Assembly (NCBI GenBank): GCA_944389935.1
Contig: CALXOE010000048.1
Coordinates: 1-32,570, forward strand
Length of the DNA stretch: 32,570 nt
Reading direction: 5' to 3'
Source of the DNA: an uncultured Victivallis sp.
GTDB lineage: Bacteria; Verrucomicrobiota; Lentisphaeria; Victivallales; Victivallaceae
Shown here: in pieces, positions 1 to 8,762 of the stretch
Numbering within the stretch: position 1 is the first letter of the stretch
Layout of the letters: the number at the start of each line of letters is the position of its first letter
The notes under the pieces: generated by a model
What the model was told of the DNA's origin: nothing
The model's database searches: none
Seen by the model: only the letters and a program-made list of their open reading frames with translations
Program-made: the position numbers and the translations under genes

Positions 1-85
1 TTTGCTCCACTTCGCCGCTTGCCGAGCGGAGACTCTGTTGCGCGGCGATGATCGGCCGATTGGTTGTTTGATGGTTGGTCGGTAC

Positions 86-123
86 GGGGAGAGACGCGCT
101 CTTGCGAGCCGCTTTCTCTCCCC
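86..123. other. Long imperfect hairpin in gene-free left edge
   Basis: The stretch from 1 to 222 shows no gene. It contains arms GGGGAGAGA (86-94) and TCTCTCCCC (115-123), with a shorter inner GCTC/GAGC pairing. It lies downstream of the regulator that ends at 223, but it has no following T-tract on either strand, so calling it a terminator would be a guess. It could equally belong to a gene to the left of the window. Confidence 0.4.
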
Positions 124-222
124 CGAACCCCTCTCTTGACAGCCCGGTGCAAACAAGGGAAGAAAGGTACATTTGATAAGTTTTCACAATAAAAAGTTCG
201 ATCAATGTAAAATTGCAGCTTT

Positions 223-1359
223 TCATTTTATCAGGCTCTCCTTTCTATTGGATAATCTGGCTGTGCTGGACCGGTAGACCGGCGTGGTATTCAAATAGAG
301 ATGTTTCATCATACGCTCTTCGGGAGAGGTGAACTCCGCAATCAACAGCCGGACCGCCTGAATGCCGACCTCCCGGAGCGGCTGGTTCACCGTCGTCAGC
401 GGAGGCGTGAGTTCCCCTGCAAACTGCAGATCGTCGAATCCGGTCACGCTCACATCCTCCGGGATGCGGACGCCGAGCTTCGCCGCGACCCGGTAGAAGT
501 TCCTCGCCGCCCAGTCGTGGACACAGACCACCGCGGTCGGCGGTTCGGGAAGCGTCAGAAGCTGCTCCGCCGCGGCAAGACCCTCCTCGTCGGGAGAACG
601 CCGGACCGTATCGACCTGGCAGAGTTCCCGCTTCAGCGGCAGCCGGAACTCGCGGATCGCTTCGACAAACCCCGCAAACCGGGTCCGCGCCGTCGCACTC
701 AAATCGTTCATGATGCAGCCGATCCGGCGATGCCCGAGCTCAACCAGATGACCGACCAGCGCCCGGATTCCGTCATAACCGTTGCTGCCGACGAATGAAG
801 CCGAAGCCGGGCCGCCACCGCGGATAAGTTTGTCCGCCAGAACAACATGCAGCCCCGCACGCGCCGCCTGATGCAGAATTTCGCGATTGCTCCACTCGTA
901 GTCGGCGATCTCGAGCGGCGTGTAGACAAGCAGCCGCAATCCCTGCGCCGCCAGCCGCGTGATGCCGAGCCGGGCCTGCTCAACCCGGTTCTGATGATTG
1001 AAAAAGACCACCGTGAGTCCATGCTCGCCCGCTTCCGCCTCGATCCCGTCGAGAATCAGGTGGTATGTGCAGCTCTCACGCTCGAGCGGCGGCATCATGA
1101 CCGCCAGCTGCTGCGGCAGTGAACGCGGCACGGGACGAAACGCCTCGGCCGTCACAAAAGTCCCCGCTCCCTGTCGCCGCGCGAGCAGCTTCTCGGAGGC
1201 AAGAGTACCGACCGCTTCGCGGATCACGATGCGCGAAACGCCGAATTCACGCATGAGTTCCTGTTCCGTCGGCAGCTGCATCCCGGCCTTGTATCGGCCG
1301 GAACTGATCCAGCCGCCGATCGCGTTCATGACCTGCTCTTTTTTGCTGATTCGTCCCAT
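223..1359 (-). CDS. GntR-type transcriptional regulator with LacI-like sugar-sensing domain
   Basis: A 378-residue DNA-binding regulator, probably of sugar-uptake or sugar-use genes. Residues about 5-70 form a GntR winged helix (LPTEQELMREFGVSR, then IVIREAVGTLASEKLL and a GAGTFV wing). Residues about 100-365 resemble the periplasmic-binding-protein-like effector domain of LacI proteins, including GHRRIG, the PTAVVCVHDWAA region and the C-terminal PEDVSVTGFDDLQFA and LTTVNQPLREVG motifs. This domain order is that of AraR-type regulators. A GGAG sits just upstream of the start and a clear promoter lies at 1405-1433. It stands alone on its strand. The target is not visible, because the nearest carbohydrate-related gene (the beta-helix protein) is 14 kb away. 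The family call is firm; the ligand is unknown. Confidence 0.9.
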   Translation of the reverse strand: MGRISKKEQVMNAIGGWISSGRYKAGMQLPTEQELMREFGVSRIVIREAVGTLASEKLLARRQGAGTFVTAEAFRPVPRSLPQQLAVMMPPLERESCTYHLILDGIEAEAGEHGLTVVFFNHQNRVEQARLGITRLAAQGLRLLVYTPLEIADYEWSNREILHQAARAGLHVVLADKLIRGGGPASASFVGSNGYDGIRALVGHLVELGHRRIGCIMNDLSATARTRFAGFVEAIREFRLPLKRELCQVDTVRRSPDEEGLAAAEQLLTLPEPPTAVVCVHDWAARNFYRVAAKLGVRIPEDVSVTGFDDLQFAGELTPPLTTVNQPLREVGIQAVRLLIAEFTSPEERMMKHLYLNTTPVYRSSTARLSNRKESLIK

Positions 1360-1404
1360 CGCTCCATAACCTTTTTCGGCAAAATCATCCTGATTTCACT
1401 CTTA

Positions 1405-1433
1405 ATTATGGAACAATTCGCCTGGAAAGTCAA
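1405..1433 (-). promoter_or_regulatory. Sigma70-type promoter of the GntR/LacI-type regulator
   Basis: On the minus strand, TTGACT (1428-1433) and CATAAT (1405-1410) are separated by exactly 17 bases. The regulator starts about 45 bases downstream. The spacer and -10 contain AATTGTTCCATAATT, with short inverted AATT ends, which might be an autoregulatory operator; that part is speculation. Confidence 0.7.
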
Positions 1434-1502
1434 TCCTCTTCGCAAAAAACTGCCGATCTTTTGCAAATGATTATAACCATTCCCAGAGGAGAGATGTCTC
1501 CA

Positions 1503-2432
1503 TCATTTCCCGGAAAGTCCGCTCAGAATTTCCCGCTCCTCCGAGTCGGGTTTCCGGGCGAGACGTTCGGCGACGCGGGAACGGAACGACTCGAACCGAT
1601 TCTCCTCGAGAATCCGGTGCGGGCAGTATTTGCCGCTCCAGTCCCGGTGCATGCGCAGATCCGCCGCCGTCAGCTTGAAATGACGCAGCAGCGCGCAGGC
1701 AAGAATCTCCGCATTCTCTTCGCTGCGGCGGTACTGCCAGTCAGCCGCGCCGCGGCACTGGCTGCGGCAGATCTCGATTCCGATGCTCTGCGTGTTGCCC
1801 GGACCCTCGGCCCCGTCCCCCGCATGCCAGCCGTGGATGTCGAGCGGCAGAATCTGCACCGCCTCCTGCTCATCCACCGCGAAGTGGAACGAAACGCTCG
1901 CGTTGTCCCGCCGGGAATCGACCCGGTCGCGCTCCTGCCGCGCGGAGAACGGTTCAGCCGTATTGTGGATCGTCACATACTTCACCGCCTCGAACCGGCC
2001 CGGGAGTTTGTAGCGGCGATTGTAGGAGTTGTTTTTGATCAGGGCGCAGACGAACGAGAGCGGACGTCTGCGGCGCTCCCGCGGTTCCAGCCCCGCGAGA
2101 TTCTTCCGGAACCAGGAGGCCTTGCCGGAGTCCGGCACGTAACAGCGCGTCACCCGGATCCCTTTCTGCGCAAGCGCGGAGAGCAATCTGTCGTAATCGA
2201 TCTGGCTGCTCCAGGCGGAGAGATCCGCTTCCCGGTATCCGCTTTTCCGAAGTTCGTCGGGGAGGTCCGCAAGTTTCCCGGTCGCGCCCGTTCCGAAAAT
2301 AAAGAAACTTTCCACCCCGTCCCGGTCACGGCTGACCGCCACTGCCGCGGGAGCCTCCTCCCGCGCCTGCGCCGCGCACACCGACAAAAGCAGCAGCGGC
2401 ACAACGAAAAATATCAGAATCCGGTTGCGCAT
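1503..2432 (-). CDS. Secreted N-acetylmuramoyl-L-alanine amidase (Amidase_2 fold)
   Basis: A 309-residue exported peptidoglycan amidase, which cleaves the bond between N-acetylmuramic acid and the stem peptide. Residues 1-24 are a Sec signal peptide (MRNRILIFFVVPLLLL, then SVCAAQA). The catalytic domain covers roughly residues 150-290. YVTIHNTA (about 155) supplies the first zinc histidine, and MHRDWSGKYCPHRI (about 264-277) supplies the second histidine and a cysteine, the arrangement seen in T7 lysozyme/CwlA-type amidases. The core also carries SFHFAVDEQEAVQILPL and GWHAGDG. Residues 30-140 form an extra N-terminal part with no family I recognise. The start has a strong GGGAGGG site 4-5 bases upstream. 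It has its own promoter (2510-2538) and probably acts in the periplasm in wall turnover or recycling. Confidence 0.9.
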   Translation of the reverse strand: MRNRILIFFVVPLLLLSVCAAQAREEAPAAVAVSRDRDGVESFFIFGTGATGKLADLPDELRKSGYREADLSAWSSQIDYDRLLSALAQKGIRVTRCYVPDSGKASWFRKNLAGLEPRERRRRPLSFVCALIKNNSYNRRYKLPGRFEAVKYVTIHNTAEPFSARQERDRVDSRRDNASVSFHFAVDEQEAVQILPLDIHGWHAGDGAEGPGNTQSIGIEICRSQCRGAADWQYRRSEENAEILACALLRHFKLTAADLRMHRDWSGKYCPHRILEENRFESFRSRVAERLARKPDSEEREILSGLSGK

Positions 2433-2509
2433 TCATCCCTCCCGGCGGCAGTTTCGGATTCACCCGGAACGCCGCACCTTTTCTGCGTGTTCATCATCCA
2501 TTTCCGGGA

Positions 2510-2538
2510 AATATACACTGCGGAAACCGGAAATGCAA
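2510..2538 (-). promoter_or_regulatory. Sigma70-type promoter of the amidase gene
   Basis: On the minus strand, TTGCAT (2533-2538) and TATATT (2510-2515) are separated by 17 bases, about 75 bases upstream of the amidase start. The amidase is therefore probably transcribed on its own rather than only from the small gene upstream. Confidence 0.7.
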
Positions 2539-2590
2539 ACCGCCGTTCCCCCTCCCCGCCCTCATGAAAATCGGCGGAGAGAGCGGGGCA

Positions 2591-2857
2591 TCATCTCGCT
2601 ACCGCCCATAGGTAACTGCCGGAAAAATAGGTGACGAGCGCGTTCACGAACTCCTCTCCCTGATCCACGGTGAAAATCCTGTCGTTCACGAGCGGCGTGT
2701 AGAATCCGTTCTTCTGAAACTCCTCGACCCAGTAATCGTTGTTCACGTCGAAGAATTCCGCCCGGCCGTCGGCGCCGACCCGGACCTTGAATTCCGACGT
2801 CTCCCGGAGTTCGCCGTTTTCTTTCATTTCGATCGACAAAACTTCCGCATAATTCAT
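2591..2857 (-). CDS. Small conserved-looking protein of unknown function (88 residues)
   Basis: A soluble, acidic 88-residue protein starting MNYAEVLSIEMKENGELRE. It has no signal peptide, membrane segment or motif I recognise. Predominantly beta-type sequence (FKVRVGADGRAEFFDVN) is followed by an alpha-like C-terminus (GEEFVNALVTYFSGSYLWAVAR). The start has an AAAGGAG site 8 bases upstream. It lies 106 bases downstream of addA on the same strand, separated by the hairpin at 2929-2949, so it may be transcribed by read-through. Codon use matches the GC-rich neighbours, which supports a real gene, but the function is unknown. Confidence 0.6.
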   Translation of the reverse strand: MNYAEVLSIEMKENGELRETSEFKVRVGADGRAEFFDVNNDYWVEEFQKNGFYTPLVNDRIFTVDQGEEFVNALVTYFSGSYLWAVAR

Positions 2858-2928
2858 ACCTGCTGCTCCTTTCTTTTCCGGAATGGCCCGGGGTGGGGTG
2901 GGTTACGGGAAATAACATACCCCCGAAC

Positions 2929-2949
2929 CCGGGACCTCTAATGTCCCGG
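2929..2949 (-). terminator. Hairpin just after addA (possible terminator or 3' end signal)
   Basis: CCGGGAC and GTCCCGG form a perfect 7-base stem around a 7-base loop, starting 14 bases after the addA stop codon. No T-tract follows, so it is not a classical intrinsic terminator. The minus-strand loop and arm (ACATTAGAGGTCC) closely match a hairpin after umuC at 8731-8745. Confidence 0.45.
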
Positions 2950-2963
2950 ATCATCCGTGGAAT

Positions 2964-5900
2964 TCACCTGACTTCGTAACACCGGCCGACTCCCGGCAGA
3001 TGGACGATCATCTGCCGGACCGGTTTTCCGGTCGCGGCCTCAACTGCGTTCCGATAGAGTCGAAGCTGGGCCGCACAGCTCGCAACGTAACGCTCCTCAT
3101 CGCATCCGGACGGGTGCGTCTTGTGGTCGAGCATCACATACCCCTCCGGCAATTCGAGCAGCATGTCGATCACGCCCTGATAAAGTGTCCCGGCCTCATC
3201 GCGCCAGGTCATCGGAACTTCGCACCGGACTTCCGCACCCGGATAACGTTCGGCAATCCAGCCGTAGAGCCGGTCCGTATACTCGAGCAGCGTCTCCGGA
3301 GTGAGCGCGTCGTCGACCTGCCAGTTTTTCAGCAGCCGCCCGGCGATTTCCTGCCGCCGTTCGCGCGGATTCAGGGCGATGTAGTTGTGAAAGGCGTTCC
3401 CGAGCTGCCGGGCTTTTCCGGCCGCACAGCGCATGCGGACCGGAGACGCCCACTCCTGCAGGAGAATCGCGACGCCGTCATCGCAACTCAAAGTGCTGGG
3501 CGACCGATGCGCCGGAACGTGCCGGACACCGGAACAATCCGGGCCCGATTCCGCGAAATGCGGCACCGACGGCAGCGGTTTAACCGGATCCGTCGCAGAA
3601 AAAATCCGGGTCGTCAGCGGGAATTCCGCTCCGCCCACCCGCAGAACACCGTTCCCCTCCTCCATGGGGAATGCGAGCAGCGGCAGGTCGGAAAGCGCAT
3701 CGAGCCACGCGATCTGCAGAAGATCGGGAGCGGCCGGATTTTTCCGGATCTCTTCTTTCGTCGGAGATTTCCGGTTCAGCGCGAAGATCACCTGGTCGCG
3801 GGCACGGGTCAACCCGACGTAGAACAGACGTTTCCGCTCTTCGCGTTCCCGCTCGCAGACGTGATGATACAGCGCATTCTCCGCGACCATACTCTGCAGC
3901 GACTCCACCTTCCGGATCTGGCCGAACGGCCACGGCCAGTAGTGAATGGAACGATCATTCAGAGGCTGCGTCACGTCGAACGCGGAAGCCTGATTGATCC
4001 GGATATCGAACACACTCGCACGCTCTGTGGAGTCGAGCGAGCCGAGAATGACGACCGGCCACTCGAGCCCCTTGGCCTTGTGATAGGTCATCACGTTGAC
4101 GGTATGGATTCCGAATCCGGGAGCCTGCCCGCCATCCGTCGCGACCAGCTCCGCCAGAAAACCGGCAGGCGTGGCCGCGCTCCGCTCGATTCCGGCGCGG
4201 TTCATGTAATCCGAACAGCGACGCCGCAGCTCTTCAAGGTTGCCCATGCGCCGGTCGGGAGAGCTCATCGCCGCGATCTTCCCGTCCAGATCCAGCACGG
4301 CAATCACATGTTCGAGGAGCTCCATCGGCGTGGCATCCGCATTTCTCTGCCGCAGCTTCTTCAAAAACTCCAGTTCGCGGATCTCCGCGAGAAAATCGCG
4401 CCGTTTCCGTTCTTCGGCCTCGAGGGCCAGCCACGACTCTTTCGCGTGATGAATCCGGTTCAACCAGTCCGGAGTCTCGCCGTAAAGCGCCAGAAGCGTG
4501 GCCAGAGCCGCCGTATCGGCCGGATCGATGCAGTAGCGCAATGCGGAGACGATCAGACCACACTCCGGAGTGGAGAGCAGCGTTCCGGAGGGAGCGGAGG
4601 CCGATATGTTCCACTCCGCCAGAGCCTCTGCCAGCACCCCGCACTCCTCGTTCGTCCGCAGCAGTACGCAGATATCTCCGGGCGTGACGCCGCGATCGCG
4701 GATCAGCCCGGCAATGCCGCCTGCGAGCGCCGCCGCACTCTTCTCCCGGCTGCCGCCGCAAAGATGCCACGCCTCGATGACGCCGCCCGCGGCCGCGTCC
4801 CGGCGTTCCCCGGGGATGCCGAGCGCGACATCACGCGGATCCATCGAGGAAAAGGCGCGAGTGAAGATCTCGTTCGCGAGCCGCACAAGATTCTCCCGGG
4901 AGCGCCAGGAACAGGAGAGAACCTGCCCCGACGGAAGCGTCGCTGCGACCGCCTCCATCAACTCCGGATCGGTCCCCCGGAATCCGTAAATCGCCTGTTT
5001 GGAGTCCCCGACCCAGATCGACCCGCCCGACGAGCACTCATTCAGCTTCAGAAACAGCGCGAGCTGAATCGGACTGGTATCCTGAAATTCATCGACCATA
5101 ATCCGCGAAAGCCGCCCGGAGAGCAGCTCCCGGAAACGGCGATTGCCGTTCAGCAGTTCCAGAACATACCACTCCTGATCGACGAAGTCCACCAGTCCGA
5201 AGTCTTTCTTGTACCGGGCATAAGCCTCGAGTGAATCCGCGGCGCAGTCGAAAACGCCGCGGATCATGGAGCACAGGTCGGAATAGAGTTCCCGGCTCGA
5301 AGGCAGCATCGCGCCGATCTCCCGGAAGATCTCGATCGGGAAACCGGGATCTTTCTCCACCGAGTGCTCCGCATTTCCGATCTGAGCGGCACCGCTCCAG
5401 GTCGGGAACCGCAGAAAATCGTTCACGACGGTCACGGTCTTTTTCGTGCTCACCCCATTGACCCGAAGCGTCGCGGTCGATGCGACCCGTTTCCCGATCT
5501 CCTCAAGCGAAAGATCGAGTTCCGCCGGAAACAGCTGTTTCAACATCTCCACAGCCCGTTCGCCGCAGCGTTTCAATCCCTCCCGGTCGATTCCGTTGCT
5601 TCTGGCGAGATTCAGAACGGTCCGGACATGCTCTTTCCAGTCCTGAGGTCGACGGCCGCTGAAGTTCTTCCGGATGGGATTGAGCGAGAGACGCGCTGCC
5701 ACAGGTTCCAGCCCTCCGGCATAGCGTTCCATCACGGCGGAGGCGGCGGCGGCGAAAACGGCATCGCAGTCCTCATCCGGCAGAACGTCCAGAACTGGCG
5801 ACAGCCCCGCCTCGATCGCATACTCGCTCAACAAACGTCCGCAGACGCTGTTGACGGTACCGATCAGACCGTCGAAAACCCGCGACGCGAGCTCCGGCGT

Positions 5901-6083
5901 TCTCCCCTCCAGAAGTTTCCGGCGAATCCGGGACTGGAGTTCGGCCGCGGCTTTTTCCGTAAAGGTAGTGGCGAGCAGCCCCTCGGGCCGCACCCCCGCG
6001 GAGATGTTTTCACTGAGCTCTTCCATCAGAAAATAGGTTTTCCCGGAGCCGGCACTGGCCCGGACCAGTCGAATCGGATTCAT
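2964..6083 (-). CDS. addA: AddA-type UvrD-family helicase with C-terminal nuclease
   Basis: A 1039-residue subunit of an AddAB double-strand-break processing enzyme, which unwinds and degrades DNA ends to load recombinase. Walker A is ASAGSGKT at residues 9-16, the DEFQDTSPIQ motif II is near 331, and YHKAKGLEWPVV and FYVGLTRARDQV (motifs V/VI) lie near 670 and 750. A RecB-family PD-(D/E)XK nuclease forms the C-terminus, with QGVIDMLLE and VMLDHKTH (about 970-990) supplying the metal-binding aspartates and lysine. The ATG at 6083 is chosen over an in-frame ATG 24 bases upstream because it follows GGAGGAG by 5 bases and overlaps the addB stop as ATGA. That overlap implies coupled translation and a 1:1 complex with AddB. 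All helicase and nuclease motifs look intact. Confidence 0.92.
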   Translation of the reverse strand: MNPIRLVRASAGSGKTYFLMEELSENISAGVRPEGLLATTFTEKAAAELQSRIRRKLLEGRTPELASRVFDGLIGTVNSVCGRLLSEYAIEAGLSPVLDVLPDEDCDAVFAAAASAVMERYAGGLEPVAARLSLNPIRKNFSGRRPQDWKEHVRTVLNLARSNGIDREGLKRCGERAVEMLKQLFPAELDLSLEEIGKRVASTATLRVNGVSTKKTVTVVNDFLRFPTWSGAAQIGNAEHSVEKDPGFPIEIFREIGAMLPSSRELYSDLCSMIRGVFDCAADSLEAYARYKKDFGLVDFVDQEWYVLELLNGNRRFRELLSGRLSRIMVDEFQDTSPIQLALFLKLNECSSGGSIWVGDSKQAIYGFRGTDPELMEAVAATLPSGQVLSCSWRSRENLVRLANEIFTRAFSSMDPRDVALGIPGERRDAAAGGVIEAWHLCGGSREKSAAALAGGIAGLIRDRGVTPGDICVLLRTNEECGVLAEALAEWNISASAPSGTLLSTPECGLIVSALRYCIDPADTAALATLLALYGETPDWLNRIHHAKESWLALEAEERKRRDFLAEIRELEFLKKLRQRNADATPMELLEHVIAVLDLDGKIAAMSSPDRRMGNLEELRRRCSDYMNRAGIERSAATPAGFLAELVATDGGQAPGFGIHTVNVMTYHKAKGLEWPVVILGSLDSTERASVFDIRINQASAFDVTQPLNDRSIHYWPWPFGQIRKVESLQSMVAENALYHHVCEREREERKRLFYVGLTRARDQVIFALNRKSPTKEEIRKNPAAPDLLQIAWLDALSDLPLLAFPMEEGNGVLRVGGAEFPLTTRIFSATDPVKPLPSVPHFAESGPDCSGVRHVPAHRSPSTLSCDDGVAILLQEWASPVRMRCAAGKARQLGNAFHNYIALNPRERRQEIAGRLLKNWQVDDALTPETLLEYTDRLYGWIAERYPGAEVRCEVPMTWRDEAGTLYQGVIDMLLELPEGYVMLDHKTHPSGCDEERYVASCAAQLRLYRNAVEAATGKPVRQMIVHLPGVGRCYEVR

Positions 6084-8545
6084 CGCTGCTCCTCCATTTG
6101 CGCACAAAGCGCGGCATAATCACAAAAACCACATCCGGCGGCGAGCGGCAGAGTCAGCGGCGAATGCTTCAACTTCCGCTCATCTTCCTCGCCGCGCTCA
6201 AGGATGCCCGCATGGATCTTTTCCAGACGTTGCTTCCACATCGTCTCCGCCTTTTCCCACAATTCTCCCCACTGCGGATTCGGTTCGTACAGCAGTTTTC
6301 TCTTCGGGAGCAGGAAATAACCGCAGTGAACATCGAACTCCTCCGCATCGAGAAGCCGGGAGTAGGCCGCAAGCTGCAGAGCCTTGCCGTTTTCCAGACT
6401 TTCCTGGTAACGGCTGGAGGCGGACCACTTCATGTCGATGACGAACTGTTTTCCGGCCGCATCTTCGAGATAGAGGTCGAGCTTCCCCTGGAACTCCATC
6501 CCGGCAAACGTGCCGCGCAGCTCCTTCTCCGCGCCCTTGACGAGCAGATGCCGGGAGTTGATCTCCCGGACCAGCGCCTCCACCGCGGCGATCAGGGTTT
6601 CCCGGATCCGTTTCCGTTCGAGGGTCCGTCCGTCGAGCAGCAGTTCCGCCGCCATCGCCGGTACAAGCCGGTCGAACTCCCGGGCGGCGACCTGCGCGGC
6701 CTCCGCCGTTTCGATGCTCTCCCGGCCGCGGTAGATCGTCTCGACGACCTTGTGAGCGAGATTTCCGAGCATGAGCCCGTCGGTCGGAATCCGCATGACC
6801 GGCGACGTTCCAAGTCCGGCGTAATCCTGCAGAAACCATCGAAACGGACACGCGAGCAGAGTATCGAGCTGCGTATAGGAGAGCATACGCACCGGGGAGA
6901 TCGCGTTGCCGTCGATCCGGGGACGGACCGTCGGCACGAAAAACGGCTGCTCTTCAAGCTGACTGGCGCGATCCGCAAGTTTCCACCGCCCGGAGGCATC
7001 CACGAGTCCGGCCGGAGCTCGGACCGGACCGCCCGGAACTTCGAGCTCATCCAGCAGCGGATGAGGAAACACCGCCTCCCCGCGAAGCATCCGCGGAATG
7101 AACAAGATCAAGTTGCGCCTCGCACAGCGGAAAGCGTTCCTCCAGGCGAGATGTTCCCGCTCTCTCGCGGTTTCCCGGCTGAACCCCGGCATGGCGGCGC
7201 ACTCCTCCGGAGTCCAGGTTGCCCCTCCGACAGCGGTCCGATCGATGAAATTCCACCAGATGACGGTCTCGAACTCGCGATCGATCATGCCGGGATCGGG
7301 GAAAACGGCGAAGTCGTTGCATTCGCGTTCCGCACCGCCGTCCGGCGTCCCGGTGCCGACGATCGAATCGAGAATCCGCGCCAGTTCCGTCCGCGACACG
7401 GCGGCACGATCCGCGATGATCCTCTTGAGAATTCCGGCCTGCTCCAGCACCGGTGCGAGTTCCGGACGGGTTCGGACGCGGGGGGCGATCCGTTCGATCA
7501 GCAGGGAGCAGAAGCGCACAACCGTCCCGGACGGGACACTCTCTTCCGCACGGAAACACTCCTCTTCCAGGAAATTCCACATCTCTTCCACAGCCTTGAA
7601 TCCGGAATCTCCGGTCTGGAATTTCGACCGGATTCTCCGCCACGCCTCCTGCCAGGCCTCGCCTCCCCGTCCCGGTTCTCTCTCGAGAGCGGCGACCAGC
7701 TCCCGCGCAAGCGCCGCGGGAACCGGGGTGACCGGCAGCAAAAGCAGCTCAAGAAAACGTTGCGGATGGAACGGCTTCCACATGCTCTCAAGCCACAGCG
7801 GCAGAATCTGCAGCGTCTCCCGCCACCGGGAGTTTTCGGAGAAAGCGAGCCGGCCGAATCCGTTGCGGTGCAGAACCTCATCCAGAACCGTGGAATCTCC
7901 GGTGCAGATGATCGCCACGGAACTGTTCTCCCCCCGGGCGCGCAGATACCGGACACACTCCGCGGCGAGAACGAAGTCGTTCGCCCCCTCCACGGGAAAC
8001 GGTTTCGGGCAGCAGGAATTTCCAGTCCCGGCGGCGAAAACGGCCATTCCGCACCCCTCCAGCCGGAGAATCAGCTGCCGCCAGAGATACGGCAGAAGCT
8101 CACGTGGTTCGGCCAGACGCAGCGTATCGCCATCGAACCGGTGGTGCGGCAGTTCGCTCCAGACCGCCAGCATCCGGTCCGGCACGCCGGGGGAGAGAGT
8201 TCCGCTGTCCGCCTCGAGCGCCGCGAGCGCCTCGAGCCGGGGAGTCCCGGCGCGGCGGAAATCCCAACCGTTTTCCACAAGTTCATCGCGCCACGCGAGC
8301 AGCTGCCGGGCGGTCGACCAGGGATCCAGTTCAAAAGAGACGCGACACCACTGCGGATTCACCCGTTCGATCTTCCGTCGATATTCGTCGATCCGTTCCG
8401 GAGCGGATACCGGAATGCCGCTCAGTCCGAGACGGCTCTCGAGCCAGTCGAGAAACTGCTGCGGCCCCATTTTGATTTCGCCGAGCGAAGCCGGTTTCCC
8501 GGACCACTCCGCACCATCCAGGGACATGCCGAATGTAATGCGCAT
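6080..8545 (-). CDS. addB: AddB-type exonuclease subunit with iron-sulfur cysteines
   Basis: An 821-residue partner of AddA. The C-terminal RecB-family nuclease has LLACPFRWFLQDYAGL near residue 566, GKLDLYLEDAAGKQFVIDMKW with the catalytic D...D-x-K near 690-704, and GCGFCDYAALC near 805. The first cysteine together with the last three matches the Fe-S cluster ligands of AddB proteins. The N-terminal half is an inactivated-helicase-like region and I see no Walker A motif, so ATP use is probably left to AddA. The start at 8545 is preferred over an ATG at 8617 because it follows GGAGGG by 4 bases and because the promoter at 8589-8617 would lie inside the longer version. It ends in an ATGA overlap with addA. 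Assignment rests on the partner gene and nuclease motifs; overall similarity is weaker than for AddA. Confidence 0.85.
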   Translation of the reverse strand: MRITFGMSLDGAEWSGKPASLGEIKMGPQQFLDWLESRLGLSGIPVSAPERIDEYRRKIERVNPQWCRVSFELDPWSTARQLLAWRDELVENGWDFRRAGTPRLEALAALEADSGTLSPGVPDRMLAVWSELPHHRFDGDTLRLAEPRELLPYLWRQLILRLEGCGMAVFAAGTGNSCCPKPFPVEGANDFVLAAECVRYLRARGENSSVAIICTGDSTVLDEVLHRNGFGRLAFSENSRWRETLQILPLWLESMWKPFHPQRFLELLLLPVTPVPAALARELVAALEREPGRGGEAWQEAWRRIRSKFQTGDSGFKAVEEMWNFLEEECFRAEESVPSGTVVRFCSLLIERIAPRVRTRPELAPVLEQAGILKRIIADRAAVSRTELARILDSIVGTGTPDGGAERECNDFAVFPDPGMIDREFETVIWWNFIDRTAVGGATWTPEECAAMPGFSRETAREREHLAWRNAFRCARRNLILFIPRMLRGEAVFPHPLLDELEVPGGPVRAPAGLVDASGRWKLADRASQLEEQPFFVPTVRPRIDGNAISPVRMLSYTQLDTLLACPFRWFLQDYAGLGTSPVMRIPTDGLMLGNLAHKVVETIYRGRESIETAEAAQVAAREFDRLVPAMAAELLLDGRTLERKRIRETLIAAVEALVREINSRHLLVKGAEKELRGTFAGMEFQGKLDLYLEDAAGKQFVIDMKWSASSRYQESLENGKALQLAAYSRLLDAEEFDVHCGYFLLPKRKLLYEPNPQWGELWEKAETMWKQRLEKIHAGILERGEEDERKLKHSPLTLPLAAGCGFCDYAALCAQMEEQR

Positions 8546-8588
8546 AAAACCCTCCTGCTCCTTCTGCGTTTGCTGTTGTACACGGTAA

Positions 8589-8617
8589 ACAATAGCCTGA
8601 AAAATGTTATCCGGCAA
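8589..8617 (-). promoter_or_regulatory. Sigma70-type promoter of addBA
   Basis: On the minus strand, TTGCCG (8612-8617) and TATTGT (8589-8594) are 17 bases apart. Just downstream is TGTTTACCGTGTACAACA (8574-8591), an imperfect inverted repeat overlapping the likely transcription start, which could be a repressor site. SOS control is possible but not shown. Confidence 0.65.
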
Positions 8618-8730
8618 GTCTCGGATCGTTCCCGCGATTAAAATTCAGCATTATTTCTGAAAAAAAGCGATCAGAAATTCCGATTTTTCCGCCATCTTTG
8701 TTTCTGTCATTTAAAATAACGCGGAGACCG

Positions 8731-8745
8731 GGACCTCTTTTGTCC
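8731..8745 (-). terminator. Hairpin just after umuC (possible terminator or 3' end signal)
   Basis: On the minus strand, GGAC-AAAAGAG-GTCC begins about 17 bases after the umuC stop. The stem is only 4 bases and has no T-tract. It shares loop length, the loop ending AGAG and the following GGTCCCGG with the hairpin after addA at 2929-2949. The rest of the gap from 8618 to 8762 holds only the addB promoter. Confidence 0.4.
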
Positions 8746-8762
8746 GACACAATCACGACCGG

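Noticed and set aside
2915..2955. tRNA-like GGTCCCGGGTTCGGGGG on the minus strand
   Set aside because: It has no cloverleaf, acceptor stem or proper T-arm; a simple hairpin explains the sequence.
6098..8641. An 847-codon open frame on the plus strand opposite addB, and similar long frames opposite addA, umuC, the antiporter and the Aas-like gene
   Set aside because: They are fully antisense to genes with clear catalytic motifs, give arginine/proline-rich translations without recognisable domains and are expected in GC-rich DNA.
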